NCBI RefSeq assembly: GCF_900086985.1
Contig: NZ_LT593974.1
Location: 2,604,001 to 2,668,000 of the forward strand
Origin: Halomonas sp. HL-93
Lineage (GTDB): Bacteria; Pseudomonadota; Gammaproteobacteria; Pseudomonadales; Halomonadaceae
Direction of reading: 5' to 3'
DNA length: 64,000 bases
Shown: positions 1 through 8,171 of the stretch, in pieces
Layout: each line of letters starts with the position of its first letter
How positions within the stretch are numbered: the first letter of the stretch is position 1
The notes under the pieces: generated by a model
Databases searched by the model: none
What the model was told of the DNA's origin: nothing
The model's input: only the letters and a program-made list of their open reading frames with translations
Position numbers and translations under genes: made by a program

Positions 1-13
1 CCGAGCGGGAAGC

Positions 14-403
14 TCACTCCCCCTGCTGGCGCTGAAAACGGTGTATATCGCGACGCTGCTTTTTGTCAGGCCGCTTAAGCGGGTGCTGCATGACTTCGTT
101 GGTTAACCGGCGTGCTTCAGCCTCGCGGGCGCGGCGCTCAACGCTTTCCTGAGTTTCGGCGTAAAGCTTCCGGGCTTCGGGCGCGCCCTTCCGCTGGCCT
201 GACAGGGCAGTAACTTCTACCTCAAGCACGTCCCAGCCTTGAGGCACTTTGATCAGTGCGCCCAGCTCGACGTTTTTGCTGGTTTTGGCGCGGGCGCCAT
301 CGTAGTGCACTTTGCCACCTTCAATAGCTTTTTTAGCCAGAGCGCGCGTCTTAAAAAACCGCGCAGCCCACAGCCATTTATCCAAGCGAACACTGTCGCT
401 CAT
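14..403 (-). CDS. hslR: Heat shock protein 15 (Hsp15), S4-domain RNA-binding protein
   Basis: Homologue of E. coli Hsp15, which binds free 50S subunits that still carry a nascent chain and helps recycle them after heat shock. The S4 RNA-binding fold fills about residues 6-65, opening with RLDKWLWAARFFKTR. A charged, basic tail follows, ending PDKKQRRDIHRFQRQQGE. At 129 residues it is close to the family length. The ATG has a TAAGGAG Shine-Dalgarno sequence nine bases upstream. It lies just downstream of yrfG on the same strand, the order also seen in enterics, so the two are probably cotranscribed. The usual next gene, hslO, would fall outside the left edge of the window. Confidence 0.93.
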   Translation of the reverse strand: MSDSVRLDKWLWAARFFKTRALAKKAIEGGKVHYDGARAKTSKNVELGALIKVPQGWDVLEVEVTALSGQRKGAPEARKLYAETQESVERRAREAEARRLTNEVMQHPLKRPDKKQRRDIHRFQRQQGE

Positions 404-421
404 TATCGCTCTCCTTACTGC

Positions 422-1075
422 TCAGGTACGTGGCAGCAGTTGGGCAAACCGGTCCAGGGCGTCAAACTCCTCAAGCGCCTTCTCTGGCCGTTGGCTATCC
501 GGCTGTTTGATGCCGAGCAAATACTGAATGCCAAAGGTGCGAGCACTGGCGAGAACATGAGGATTATCGTCAATAAATAACGTACGGGCTGGATCAAAAG
601 GTTCAAGCGCTTGCAAAGCTGACCAAAACGCTTGCTCTTCCTTTGCCGCACCAACATCTTCTGATGAAATGATGGCATCCAGGTAGTTTTCCAACCCCGT
701 CAGCGGAAGTTTCAGCGCCAGACTGGCGCGGTCGGCATTAGTTGCCAGCACCACACGGGGATGGGCCTGCTTCAGCCAGGTTAGAAAATCCAGCGCGTCG
801 CCGCGCAGGCCGATCAAGTGCTGCACTTCGCGCTTGAGTGCGACAATATCGACGCCGAGCTCGCGGCTCCAATAAGCTAAGCTGTACCAGTTGAGTGTGC
901 CTTGCTCACCGATGATGCGGGCACGCAAGGTCTCTTGAGATGCCTCATCTAACTGATGGAGCTCAGCGTAGCGACGCGGCAAATGCTCCAGCCAAAAATG
1001 GCTATCGAAGTGCAAATCCAACAAGGTACCGTCCATGTCTAATAATACGGTATCAATCTCACTCCACTCGATCAT
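422..1075 (-). CDS. yrfG: GMP/IMP nucleotidase YrfG, HAD family
   Basis: HAD-superfamily phosphatase. Members of the YrfG group dephosphorylate purine nucleoside monophosphates such as GMP and IMP. The HAD signatures are clear: DMDGTLLD near residues 13-20 (nucleophile D13, acid/base D15), the LATNADR threonine motif, and FIDDNPHV for Mg2+. The start was placed at MIEWSEI because GGGAGCG lies just upstream and the family begins right before the DxD motif; a longer reading frame adds 21 unlikely residues. The product is 217 residues. It sits 18 bases upstream of hslR and about 70 bases from the divergent nudE, so the gap at 1076-1147 probably carries both promoters. Confidence 0.92.
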   Translation of the reverse strand: MIEWSEIDTVLLDMDGTLLDLHFDSHFWLEHLPRRYAELHQLDEASQETLRARIIGEQGTLNWYSLAYWSRELGVDIVALKREVQHLIGLRGDALDFLTWLKQAHPRVVLATNADRASLALKLPLTGLENYLDAIISSEDVGAAKEEQAFWSALQALEPFDPARTLFIDDNPHVLASARTFGIQYLLGIKQPDSQRPEKALEEFDALDRFAQLLPRT

Positions 1076-1147
1076 TACCGCTCCCATCGCGAATGCTATA
1101 AGCGTGCTATTGTAGCCTAACCCCCGTTTACCAGCCATGGAGGCAGC

Positions 1148-1762
1148 ATGTCCCGCTACGATTCAACCAACGACCGCTCCGCATCGGGCTACCCTCAAAA
1201 ACCCCGTATCCTGGCGCGCAACACCGTAGCGCAGAGCCGTTTGTTTCATGTCGAAGCACTCGACCTGCGTTTTTCCAACGGAGAAGAGCGTCAGTTCGAA
1301 CGCTTGACCGGCGCGGACAGAGGCGCGGTGATGATTGTCGCCATGCCCGACCCGGAGCATGTGCTGCTAATTCGCGAATACGCGGCGGGGTTTGAAGATT
1401 ATGTACTCACCCTGCCCAAGGGATTGGTGGACCCCGGCGAAGATATCATCACCGCCGCCAATCGAGAGTTAATGGAAGAATGCGGCGTTGGCGCGCATCA
1501 CCTTGAGCCGCTAACGGAGCTCTCTCTGGCGCCCAATTATATGCGCCACCGTATGCAGGTGCTCATGGCAACCGACCTCTACCCCAAGCGCCTGCCAGGC
1601 GATGAACCCGAGCCCTTGATTGTCGAAACCCATGCGCTAGAAGAGCTACCCGCCTTGTTGCTGCGAGAAGATTTTCATGAGGCACGGGCGATCGCCGCGC
1701 TGTATATTGCCCGCGATAAATTACGCGAAGAGAAGCGCAATAACGCGACGGATTTGCTGTAA
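1148..1762 (+). CDS. nudE: ADP compounds hydrolase NudE (Nudix)
   Basis: Nudix hydrolase of the NudE type, which cleaves ADP-ribose, Ap3A and NADH to AMP plus a second phosphate product. A complete Nudix box is visible at residues 92-114 (G-x5-E-x7-RELMEECGV), with the metal-binding REL and EE residues intact. The protein has 204 residues, slightly longer than the 186 of E. coli because of a hydrophilic N-terminal stretch of about 20 residues. The ATG is preceded by TGGAGGCAGC. The nudE/yrfG/hslR neighbourhood is conserved in gammaproteobacteria, although here nudE is divergent from the other two. Confidence 0.92.
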   Translation: MSRYDSTNDRSASGYPQKPRILARNTVAQSRLFHVEALDLRFSNGEERQFERLTGADRGAVMIVAMPDPEHVLLIREYAAGFEDYVLTLPKGLVDPGEDIITAANRELMEECGVGAHHLEPLTELSLAPNYMRHRMQVLMATDLYPKRLPGDEPEPLIVETHALEELPALLLREDFHEARAIAALYIARDKLREEKRNNATDLL

Positions 1763-1802
1763 CAGGGACGGCCAGCGGTCATCCCTATCTGTCAGCGTGG
1801 CG

Positions 1803-2861
1803 TTACAGATGATTTTTCAACGATATCCAACGCCGCTGGCGGTGGCTATCAAGCCCCGCCTCCAGCAATGCCATACTGCGTAGCGCATCGTCGATACCCA
1901 CCGGGAGCGGTGCTCCATCGCGAATTGCACTGGCAATAGCCTGGTAATAAGCCAGGTAATCGCCAGGCTGGGTGGGGAGCTCACGGCGCACCAGTGGGGC
2001 GTCTTCCCCCTCGCCTTCCCGCAGTGTCAACACACCGTGCTGACTGTCTTCGCCCCACAGAGGCGTCGGCGACTCACCGGCTTTTAAACGATCTTCCTGA
2101 GGGTCTAAGCCATATTTAACGAAGCTGCCCTGGGTGCCATGAATCCGAAAACGCGGCGTCGGCTCAGCGACCAAGGTGCCGGCCGCAAGCGTAACGCGAA
2201 ATCCGTCGTACTCGAGCAGGGCAAGAAAATCATCGTCTGCCTTAGCGCCCTCACGTAACGCGCCTAGCTCCAGCAAAATGGCATGGGGCATGCCAAACAG
2301 CTCGCAGGCCTGGTCCAGCAAATGCGGGCCCAGGTCGTACCAAATACCCCCGCCTGGTGTGGCTTTCTCGCGCCAGCGGTCGCGCACTTCCGGCCGAAAG
2401 CGATCAAAATGAGATTCGAACCCGGTCACGCGGCCCAATGTACCCGCCTCAAGCAGCGCTTTGATGGTTAAAAAATCGCTGTCCCAACGACGATTATGAA
2501 ATACCGAGACCATCCGCTCTTTATCTGTCGCTAAGGCCTTTAGCTGTTTGGCTTCGGAAAGCGTCACGGTAAACGGCTTATCGACCACCACATGCTTGCC
2601 AGCGGATAGTGCCGCCTTGGCAAGTGGAAAGTGCGTATCGTTGGGCGTGGGTATCACGACCAGATCGATATCCTTGCGCTCGCACAGCGCAAGCGCCTTG
2701 CTTTCAACGTCAACCTCGGGCAAATCGGCATGTACTTTGGCCGCATCACTGGAGGACACGGCCACAAGATCCAGCCCTTGCGTGGCCCGAATAAGCGGCA
2801 TATGAAACGTCTTGCTGGCAAAACCGTAACCCACCAAGCCCACATTAATAATTGCCTTCAT
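1803..2861 (-). CDS. ydgJ: Gfo/Idh/MocA-family oxidoreductase, YdgJ-like
   Basis: NAD(P)-dependent oxidoreductase of the Gfo/Idh/MocA family, closest in my recollection to E. coli YdgJ, whose physiological substrate is not firmly established. The N-terminal Rossmann fold shows GLVGYGFASKTFH at residues 8-20, followed by the family signatures VIPTPNDTHFPLAKAAL and GKHVVVDKPFTVT, the latter containing the catalytic-region EKP/DKP lysine. The C-terminal half has SHFDRFRPEVRDRWRE and VKYGLDPQEDRL, both typical of YdgJ. Length (352 residues) matches. AAGGA lies five bases before the ATG. It is convergent with nudE and 42 bases from the divergent upstream gene. Confidence 0.88.
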   Translation of the reverse strand: MKAIINVGLVGYGFASKTFHMPLIRATQGLDLVAVSSSDAAKVHADLPEVDVESKALALCERKDIDLVVIPTPNDTHFPLAKAALSAGKHVVVDKPFTVTLSEAKQLKALATDKERMVSVFHNRRWDSDFLTIKALLEAGTLGRVTGFESHFDRFRPEVRDRWREKATPGGGIWYDLGPHLLDQACELFGMPHAILLELGALREGAKADDDFLALLEYDGFRVTLAAGTLVAEPTPRFRIHGTQGSFVKYGLDPQEDRLKAGESPTPLWGEDSQHGVLTLREGEGEDAPLVRRELPTQPGDYLAYYQAIASAIRDGAPLPVGIDDALRSMALLEAGLDSHRQRRWISLKNHL

Positions 2862-2903
2862 TGCATTCCTTACTGGTCAATCCAAGCGGTTAACGATTGT
2901 GGC

Positions 2904-3794
2904 ATGAGCCATGCGCGCAAACTAGATGCTGAAGCGATACCATCAAGGCATAAAATATCTTCATCTACTACCGAAGCGAGCCATGCTGTGAGTATCAATG
3001 CGCGTGAATTTTATCGTAATGGACCGTCTCACCGTGAACAGCGTGCCAGCAGTTTTGGGCTAATTCGACGGCAGTTTGATTTTCGCTCTATCGAGATTGG
3101 TCGCTGGGTGACAAGCGTCGAACGGGACCGTGCAGCGGAGCTATTTCACGATGCGCTGTGCGATTTAATGTTGATCCTTCAAGGGCCTGAAGCACTGATT
3201 TCGCTGCGCGGCTCGCTGGCATTGCAATATGGGTGCGGGGGCAGGCCGGGCGTGTCTGCACACTACGACCCTAACCAGCGCAGTTTTGCACTAGCTAAAA
3301 ATGCCGGCCCCGGGAGTATCGCCCACGAATGGTTCCATGCCTTCGACCACTACATCACCAGTAAATGTTTTCGTGCGGCACCTAACCGTTCCTTTGCTTC
3401 TGTTGCCTGGCTGGCTGATGCTGCGCCTATATCTCACCCGCTTAACGATCGTTTGAGACAATGCTTTCAAGCCATTCTGTTGCAGCCGGAGGGCGACCAG
3501 CCAAGCGAACTGTTTAGGTACTCGGCCCAGGTGGATAAACAACTTGGCCAACTCTATTACAGTCAGCCTGAAGAGCTATGCGCGCGGGCGTTTGAGGCCT
3601 TTGTTCAAGACGCCACGGTTACTAACCACTTCTTGGTAAAAGGCACTAAAGCCTCGCCTGAAGCTGAGCGCGGACTTTACCCCCAAGGCGAACAACGCCA
3701 GCGGATTAACGACCTATTTGGCAAGTATTTTGCCGCGCTGGGCAAGGCACTGGAGAATGAAGGCCAAGCGAATACCCCAATGACTCACGCTTAA
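2904..3794 (+). CDS. Putative zinc metallopeptidase, CLCA_X / LPD1-like
   Basis: Protein of about 296 residues that I match, from memory, to the CLCA_X family and the related large-polyvalent-protein LPD1 domain; its substrate is unknown. The key feature is HEWFHAFDHY at residues 141-150, an HExxH zinc-protease motif (H141, E142, H145), with PEELCARAFEAFV near 222-234 offering a candidate third ligand at E231. No signal peptide or membrane segment is visible, so it should be cytoplasmic. The start is uncertain: ATG 2904 has no clear Shine-Dalgarno sequence, and a GTG at 2988 is an alternative. Its stop overlaps by four bases the stop of a second, unrelated HExxH gene read in the opposite direction. 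Base composition looks slightly AT-richer than its neighbours. Confidence 0.62.
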   Translation: MSHARKLDAEAIPSRHKISSSTTEASHAVSINAREFYRNGPSHREQRASSFGLIRRQFDFRSIEIGRWVTSVERDRAAELFHDALCDLMLILQGPEALISLRGSLALQYGCGGRPGVSAHYDPNQRSFALAKNAGPGSIAHEWFHAFDHYITSKCFRAAPNRSFASVAWLADAAPISHPLNDRLRQCFQAILLQPEGDQPSELFRYSAQVDKQLGQLYYSQPEELCARAFEAFVQDATVTNHFLVKGTKASPEAERGLYPQGEQRQRINDLFGKYFAALGKALENEGQANTPMTHA

Positions 3795-4756
3795 AGCCCC
3801 TGAGCGCCGCGGCGCAACCAATTATGCACGAAAGCCAGTTTATGGCGGGCATGCTGCGAAAGCACGAACGGGTACACATCCGCTAAGCCCATGGAGCGAT
3901 TTATATGGTTAACGCCCACGGTGAGCGAGGCCGCAATATGGATCAGTTGGTCGGCATCTGGCTCTGAATAAGGGTCCCACCCAGGGCTGGGTATTTGCGG
4001 CGATGACAGACCAGTGGCGACAAAGCTGTCGGCAATATCGGTCAGATGCAGCAGATGGGCTGCCGTTTCCGCCCAGTCTTCATGGGGATGCGCGGATGCG
4101 TAACTTGTCAGGTAGTGCTGCTTCCATTCCGGCGGCGGGCCATTTTCGTAGTGGTAACGAAGCGCTGCCTGATAATCAATCCGCTCATCGCCGAACATGG
4201 CGCGGAAGGCATCCAGAAAATCTTCACGAAGGCTCAACCGCCACCACAGCATGTGGGCAATTTCATGGCGCATGTGGCCTATCATGGTGCGATACGGTTC
4301 TTCTAACGCCTCTCGACGCGTGGCAACCAACACCGGATCCACCTCCGCCACGCTAATCGTCACGATGCCTTCAGCATGCCCCATGGGGACCGGGGTAGGG
4401 CCTTCCGCCAGCAGATGAAATACGGGCCGTGCCCCAGGGTCCTCTGGCCGGAACCAATGCCAGCGACCGAGGTTATCTAGCGCCCAGCGCTTGGCCGCTT
4501 CAGTCTTCGCCCAGTTGGGGATAGCGTCAGGAATGGAAGGGTCAGGCGCCAGCGCCGTCATGGCACAGGAACGACAAAAAGCACCTTGTTCTGGCGCTAT
4601 CCAGTTGCATCCAATTCTTTCCCTGTTAGCACAAAAGGGGGGCATTGGCACAAAAGCACGCGCCTGGGGATCGTAAGCGACGGGGGTGCCGTCTGCGGTA
4701 TTGAGATTGTCGAACCAGAGATTACCCGTGCCGACCGGATTGGCAAAAACACGCAT
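3791..4756 (-). CDS. Putative zinc-binding metallopeptidase (Peptidase_Mx / DUF2248 type)
   Basis: A 321-residue protein resembling the putative zinc-binding metallo-peptidase family known as Peptidase_Mx (formerly DUF2248). The N-terminal third has four cysteines (C42, C50, C61, C64) spaced like a zinc ribbon. The core has RHEIAHMLWW, an HExxH motif at H164-E165-H168, and further on HEDWAETAAH, where E226 or E230 could be the third zinc ligand. There is no signal peptide. GGAGG stands nine bases before the ATG, but the intervening CTCC/CCTC can pair with it, so initiation might be partly occluded. It converges on the CLCA_X-like gene with a four-base overlap of stop codons. Molecular function is not established. 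Confidence 0.72.
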   Translation of the reverse strand: MRVFANPVGTGNLWFDNLNTADGTPVAYDPQARAFVPMPPFCANRERIGCNWIAPEQGAFCRSCAMTALAPDPSIPDAIPNWAKTEAAKRWALDNLGRWHWFRPEDPGARPVFHLLAEGPTPVPMGHAEGIVTISVAEVDPVLVATRREALEEPYRTMIGHMRHEIAHMLWWRLSLREDFLDAFRAMFGDERIDYQAALRYHYENGPPPEWKQHYLTSYASAHPHEDWAETAAHLLHLTDIADSFVATGLSSPQIPSPGWDPYSEPDADQLIHIAASLTVGVNHINRSMGLADVYPFVLSQHARHKLAFVHNWLRRGAQGL

Positions 4757-4934
4757 GAGGAGACACCTCCAAAAAAAACGTTAATAACCATCTTGCGCGC
4801 CCAGACCGCTCTCCCACAAGTGACAGCATATAAATAGCGACTTAGACACCTAAATGCCGCCAGTTGATACGCTGCTAAGCATCGTTAATGTGAAAACGTT
4901 TGCGATCGTAACACCTAGGCTGCAGTCAAACAGT
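4757..4934. other. Intergenic region between metallopeptidase gene and yihY-like gene
   Basis: About 180 bases with no coding potential that I can support. It must hold the promoter of the minus-strand metallopeptidase gene, whose start lies at its left edge next to a run of eight T residues on the minus strand. It is also the downstream flank of the YihY-like gene. I did not find a convincing terminator hairpin here. Confidence 0.5.
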
Positions 4935-5861
4935 TCATTCAAGCCGGGTCACTGGCTGGCGATCAGGATCGGCATACCACGGCAGGCTAAGGCGTGTGTT
5001 GCGCTCTAGTTCGGCAATCACCTGGGCACCCAGTAATAAAATAATGGCGCCAACTTCCAGGCTAAGTAGCACAATAACCAACGTCGCCAGGGAGCCATAC
5101 ACGGCGTTGACAAATGACAGATGGGTAAAATAGTAGACCAGCAGTAGCCGCACACCTTCCCATAGCAGTGCCGCCACGAACCCACCTACTACAGCCCGTC
5201 GCAACGCGATTTTCACCACCGGAAGCACTTTGTAGATGGCACTGAACAACAGAAATACCCCGACGAAACTGATCAGGTTAAGTACCGGTTCGGAAAACCG
5301 CGCCAGCGGCAGCTCCCGCTCAAAGATGGCCAGCACTAGTGAATTGAGTGAGCTGGCCAGAGTAACGACAAGTGTCAATGCCATTAGTCCCGCTCCCAAC
5401 ACCAACATAAAGGCGTAAGGCAGCATCACGGATACCCAGGCGCTGCGCCTAATATGCGGGGTCTCTGGCGCATGGAAGATAATCGCCAAGGCATCTTCGA
5501 GCATACGAAAGGCGAACGAGCTGAAGAGCAACATGACTGGAAAAACAAAGATACCGATCACATCGCGGGAATCCAGCAAGCCTCGGACAGCTTCAAGCAG
5601 CACTTCAGCATGCGCTGGCGTCAGGTGGCGCGCTTGTACGGCCAACACATTAAGCAAGTGCTGCTCATCCACTACTTGCGTCAACATAACGACTAGCAAA
5701 GCAAAGAGCGGCACGATGGAAAGCAAAATATTGTAGCCCACCCCGCCAGCCAGCAGAATGCCGCGGTTCTTGAGAAAGTTGCATAGCACTCGCCATGCAA
5801 AGTGGATCAGCCTGGGCAGCAGAAGGACGATGGCACTGAGGAATACGCGATATCGAACCAT
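4935..5861 (-). CDS. YihY/BrkB-family inner-membrane protein
   Basis: Integral membrane protein of the YihY/virulence factor BrkB family, once mislabelled ribonuclease BN. Its 308 residues hold about six hydrophobic segments, starting around residues 8-20, 38-60, 100-118, 140-168, 188-215 and 235-280. The family signature GILLAGGVGYNILLSIVPLFALL follows the first amphipathic stretch. The true function of the family is unsettled; roles in transport or membrane integrity have been proposed. AGGAGAG precedes the ATG. It is a single gene between the metallopeptidase and tRNA-Ser. Confidence 0.85.
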   Translation of the reverse strand: MVRYRVFLSAIVLLLPRLIHFAWRVLCNFLKNRGILLAGGVGYNILLSIVPLFALLVVMLTQVVDEQHLLNVLAVQARHLTPAHAEVLLEAVRGLLDSRDVIGIFVFPVMLLFSSFAFRMLEDALAIIFHAPETPHIRRSAWVSVMLPYAFMLVLGAGLMALTLVVTLASSLNSLVLAIFERELPLARFSEPVLNLISFVGVFLLFSAIYKVLPVVKIALRRAVVGGFVAALLWEGVRLLLVYYFTHLSFVNAVYGSLATLVIVLLSLEVGAIILLLGAQVIAELERNTRLSLPWYADPDRQPVTRLE

Positions 5862-5990
5862 GGTTGGCCACTCTCCTTGTAAGCTCAGGCTATGATACGC
5901 CTATGACGCTGCCCATTTACAAGAATGACCGATAATTAACGGTTCGAGTGTTAGATGACAACCACGGCAAGGAAAAAAACCAGAACACCA

Positions 5991-6020
5991 AAAACAAAAA
6001 AGCCGCTGAAATCAGCGGCT
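5991..6020 (-). terminator. Rho-independent terminator after tRNA-Ser
   Basis: A stem of nine pairs (6001-6009 with 6012-6020, GCCGCTGA/TCAGCGGC core) is followed on the minus strand by a T-rich tract (complement of 5991-6000). Its position 14 bases past the tRNA-Ser 3' end makes it the terminator of that tRNA. Confidence 0.8.
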
Positions 6021-6033
6021 TAATCTATATTCT

Positions 6034-6121
6034 TGGCGGAGGGGGAGGGATTCGAACCCTCGAAGCCTTTCGACTTACACACTTTCCAGGCGTGCTCCTT
6101 CGACCACTCGGACACCCCTCC
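6034..6121 (-). tRNA. tRNA-Ser(GGA)
   Basis: An 88-base class II tRNA. The acceptor stem GGAGGGG pairs with CCCCTCC, the anticodon loop reads CTGGAAA (anticodon GGA, serine), and a long variable arm precedes the GGTTCGAATCC T-loop. The 3' CCA is encoded. A terminator hairpin follows directly, so it looks like an independent transcription unit. Confidence 0.97.
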
Positions 6122-6215
6122 GCGTTGTTTGCTCTTTTGAGACCGGCGTGGCCTTTCCCAGCAGAACGGCGCACATTCTATGGGCTAAGCTGCGAAATAG
6201 CAAGCCGTTTTCGGA

Positions 6216-6722
6216 TCAGGCCCCAGGGAGGACCGCATAACTGCCAGTAGCATGCAGACACAGCGTGTCGCCGCAATACAGCTTTTGATCTAGCGCAATA
6301 CGCCCCTTCCCACGCTCCCGTAGCGCTGCGTCGAGCAAGTCCGGCCCCTTGGGATCGCACGGCATGCATATCAAGCGGTAATCACCTGTCACCGGCGCAT
6401 GAAAACGTTGACTGGCCTCTGCCACCACTACGTCGCGTGCCAGCCCGCGTTCACGCAGCCACAACGTTACCCAGCACCAGCCCTGCAGCGTGGTTTGCGC
6501 GGTTAGCGCACCGCCAAAGCCCGTGCCCTTGTCATTAAGGTTCGGCTCAAGCGCCAACTGCCAGGCAAGGGAATCGCTCTGACGAGCCATGTGAGTGATC
6601 CCCAGAGTACCAACCATGGGAATTGCCTCGCCCAACCATCGCTGAAAGGCCACCAGATCATCCGGGCCTTCGGGTAACGGTAAGCGCGGGTGCGGCACTC
6701 CGGCTTGACGGCTGGCTGCCAT
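6216..6722 (-). CDS. YiiD_C-type hotdog-fold thioesterase-like protein
   Basis: A 168-residue protein matching the C-terminal thioesterase-like (hotdog) domain of E. coli YiiD/FabY, without the N-terminal acetyltransferase domain of that protein. The match covers the GFGGALTAQTTLQGWCWVTL helix region, VVVAEASQRFHAPVTGD and the final HATGSYAVLP strand. In FabY the domain is linked to initiation of fatty-acid synthesis, so acyl-ACP or acyl-CoA chemistry is a reasonable guess, but the substrate is unknown. It starts two bases after the stop of the upstream nitroreductase gene, which implies cotranscription. Confidence 0.75.
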   Translation of the reverse strand: MAASRQAGVPHPRLPLPEGPDDLVAFQRWLGEAIPMVGTLGITHMARQSDSLAWQLALEPNLNDKGTGFGGALTAQTTLQGWCWVTLWLRERGLARDVVVAEASQRFHAPVTGDYRLICMPCDPKGPDLLDAALRERGKGRIALDQKLYCGDTLCLHATGSYAVLPGA

Positions 6723-6724
6723 GG

Positions 6725-7285
6725 CTATCCCCAGCGTTCTACAAAATCAGTAACGTGATGCTGCGGTAGCGGCTTGTGTCGACCACCTGGCGTGCCGAGG
6801 TAGATAAAGGCAACCACTTCGTCGTCTTCCTCTAGGCTCAGTCCTTTACGCACCACTGGGTCAAAGGCGTACTTACCGCTGCGCCACATAGCACCCAGCC
6901 CGAGCGCGTGGGCGGCTAACAGAATGCCGTGGGCCGCACAGCCAGCAGAAATCACCTGCTCCATTTTGGGGACTTTGGCAATATCCGGCGTTACGCTGGC
7001 GATAACCGCAATCACCATGGGCGCACGCAGGGGTTTCTTACGCGCCGAATCAAGCGCCGCGTCATCGGCATGGGGGTCTTCTTGAAACTCGGCCTCGGCA
7101 AATAGCTCGCCCAAACGCTCGCGACCTTCACCACTAAACTCAATAAACCGCCAGGGACGCAGCTCTTTATGGTCGGGTGCGCGCAGCGCGGCCTGATAGA
7201 TCGCGCTAAGCTGATCGGCGCTAGGGGCAGGCTCGGTCAACTTGCCCATGGAGCTACGTTCGTGCAGTAGCGTAAGTGCGTCCAT
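6725..7285 (-). CDS. Nitroreductase-family protein, YdjA-like
   Basis: Small FMN-dependent oxidoreductase of the nitroreductase family, closest to E. coli YdjA. It begins MDALTLLHERSS, has the RAPDHKELRPWRF FMN-phosphate region, AGCAAHGILLAAHALGLGAMWRSG in the dimer core, and ends with the FIYLGTP motif. I placed the start at 7285 because GGGAG lies eight bases upstream, whereas a frame four residues longer has no ribosome-binding site. The product is 186 residues. The natural substrate is unknown; YdjA-type proteins reduce nitroaromatics weakly in vitro. It is read just ahead of the hotdog gene and after queF on the same strand. Confidence 0.86.
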   Translation of the reverse strand: MDALTLLHERSSMGKLTEPAPSADQLSAIYQAALRAPDHKELRPWRFIEFSGEGRERLGELFAEAEFQEDPHADDAALDSARKKPLRAPMVIAVIASVTPDIAKVPKMEQVISAGCAAHGILLAAHALGLGAMWRSGKYAFDPVVRKGLSLEEDDEVVAFIYLGTPGGRHKPLPQHHVTDFVERWG

Positions 7286-7334
7286 GATGACTCCCATCTA
7301 ATCAATGGTGTGAGCGCTAGGTTAGCGCAATCAT

Positions 7335-8168
7335 TTACTGCCTTGCTAGGCGCTGCGGGCTAGGCGGCGCAAGCCCCGGGGTGGCCCGCCAAGGGCTGAT
7401 ATCCAACCCGCCGCGACGCACATAGCGCGCCAGCACCAACAGTTCACTGGGTTGGGCGTGGTGCATTAAGTCGGTAAAGATATGTTCGACACAATGCTCA
7501 TGAAAATCCTGATGCTGACGGTAGCCGATCAAATAACGCAACAGCCCCTCGCGCTCCAGCTTAGGGCCTTTATAGCGAATCATCACGCTGCCCCAATCGG
7601 GCTGGCCCGTCACTGGACAGTTGGACTTTAATAGATGCGAGTAAAGCGTCTCTTCAACGACCTGCGCGCTAACCGCCAAATGCTCGGCACTGGGGGTGTA
7701 ATCGTTGACGTCGATATCCAGCGCATCCAGACATTCCCCTGGCAAGCATTTAGGTGCCAGGGCCTCTGCGTCTACGTCGAAAAGCGTAACGCTAACGGGC
7801 GCACCTGCCGCACCCGCTAAATCTTGCGCTAACGTATTAATGACCTCATCTCGGTCGGCAAAGCGGGTTTGGTTGAAGCTGTTGAGGTAAAGCTTCCATG
7901 ATTTTGACTCAATCAAGTTGGGTGAGTCGGCAGGTAAACGAAAGCGAGCCACCGCCACAATGGGTTTGCCGCGCCCATTCAACCAAGAGACCTCAAAAGC
8001 GTGCCATTCATCTTCACCGACAAACGGCAGGCTGCCCTCAACAATGCCTAGCGGGGCACGGTTCGCCGTGCGTGAAATGGGATAGAGAAGCCCAGGGTCG
8101 TAAGCGTCTGGATAAGCAGATTCACGTCCCAGCGGCGCGTGCGCAAGAGTATCGGGTCGATGCGACAT
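7335..8168 (-). CDS. queF: NADPH-dependent 7-cyano-7-deazaguanine reductase QueF
   Basis: Reduces preQ0 to preQ1 in queuosine biosynthesis. This is the long (277-residue) bimodular form found in gammaproteobacteria. The nucleophilic cysteine lies in KSNCPVTGQPDWGS (C184), with the proton-donor aspartate D191 in the same motif. The N-terminal half carries IESKSWKLYLNSFNQTRF, typical of the family. The end, RRGGLDISPWR, is also conserved. It starts three bases after the ABC permease stop, so it may be read as the last part of that transcript. Confidence 0.95.
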   Translation of the reverse strand: MSHRPDTLAHAPLGRESAYPDAYDPGLLYPISRTANRAPLGIVEGSLPFVGEDEWHAFEVSWLNGRGKPIVAVARFRLPADSPNLIESKSWKLYLNSFNQTRFADRDEVINTLAQDLAGAAGAPVSVTLFDVDAEALAPKCLPGECLDALDIDVNDYTPSAEHLAVSAQVVEETLYSHLLKSNCPVTGQPDWGSVMIRYKGPKLEREGLLRYLIGYRQHQDFHEHCVEHIFTDLMHHAQPSELLVLARYVRRGGLDISPWRATPGLAPPSPQRLARQ

Positions 8169-8171
8169 GCT

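Noticed and set aside
1763..1802. Possible terminator between nudE and the ydgJ-like gene
   Set aside because: AGGGA and TCCCT can pair, but the stem is only five pairs with a long loop and no T-run.
2631..2903. Upstream extension of the CLCA_X-like gene
   Set aside because: It would overlap the start of the ydgJ-like gene on the other strand by about 230 bases and adds sequence unlike the family.
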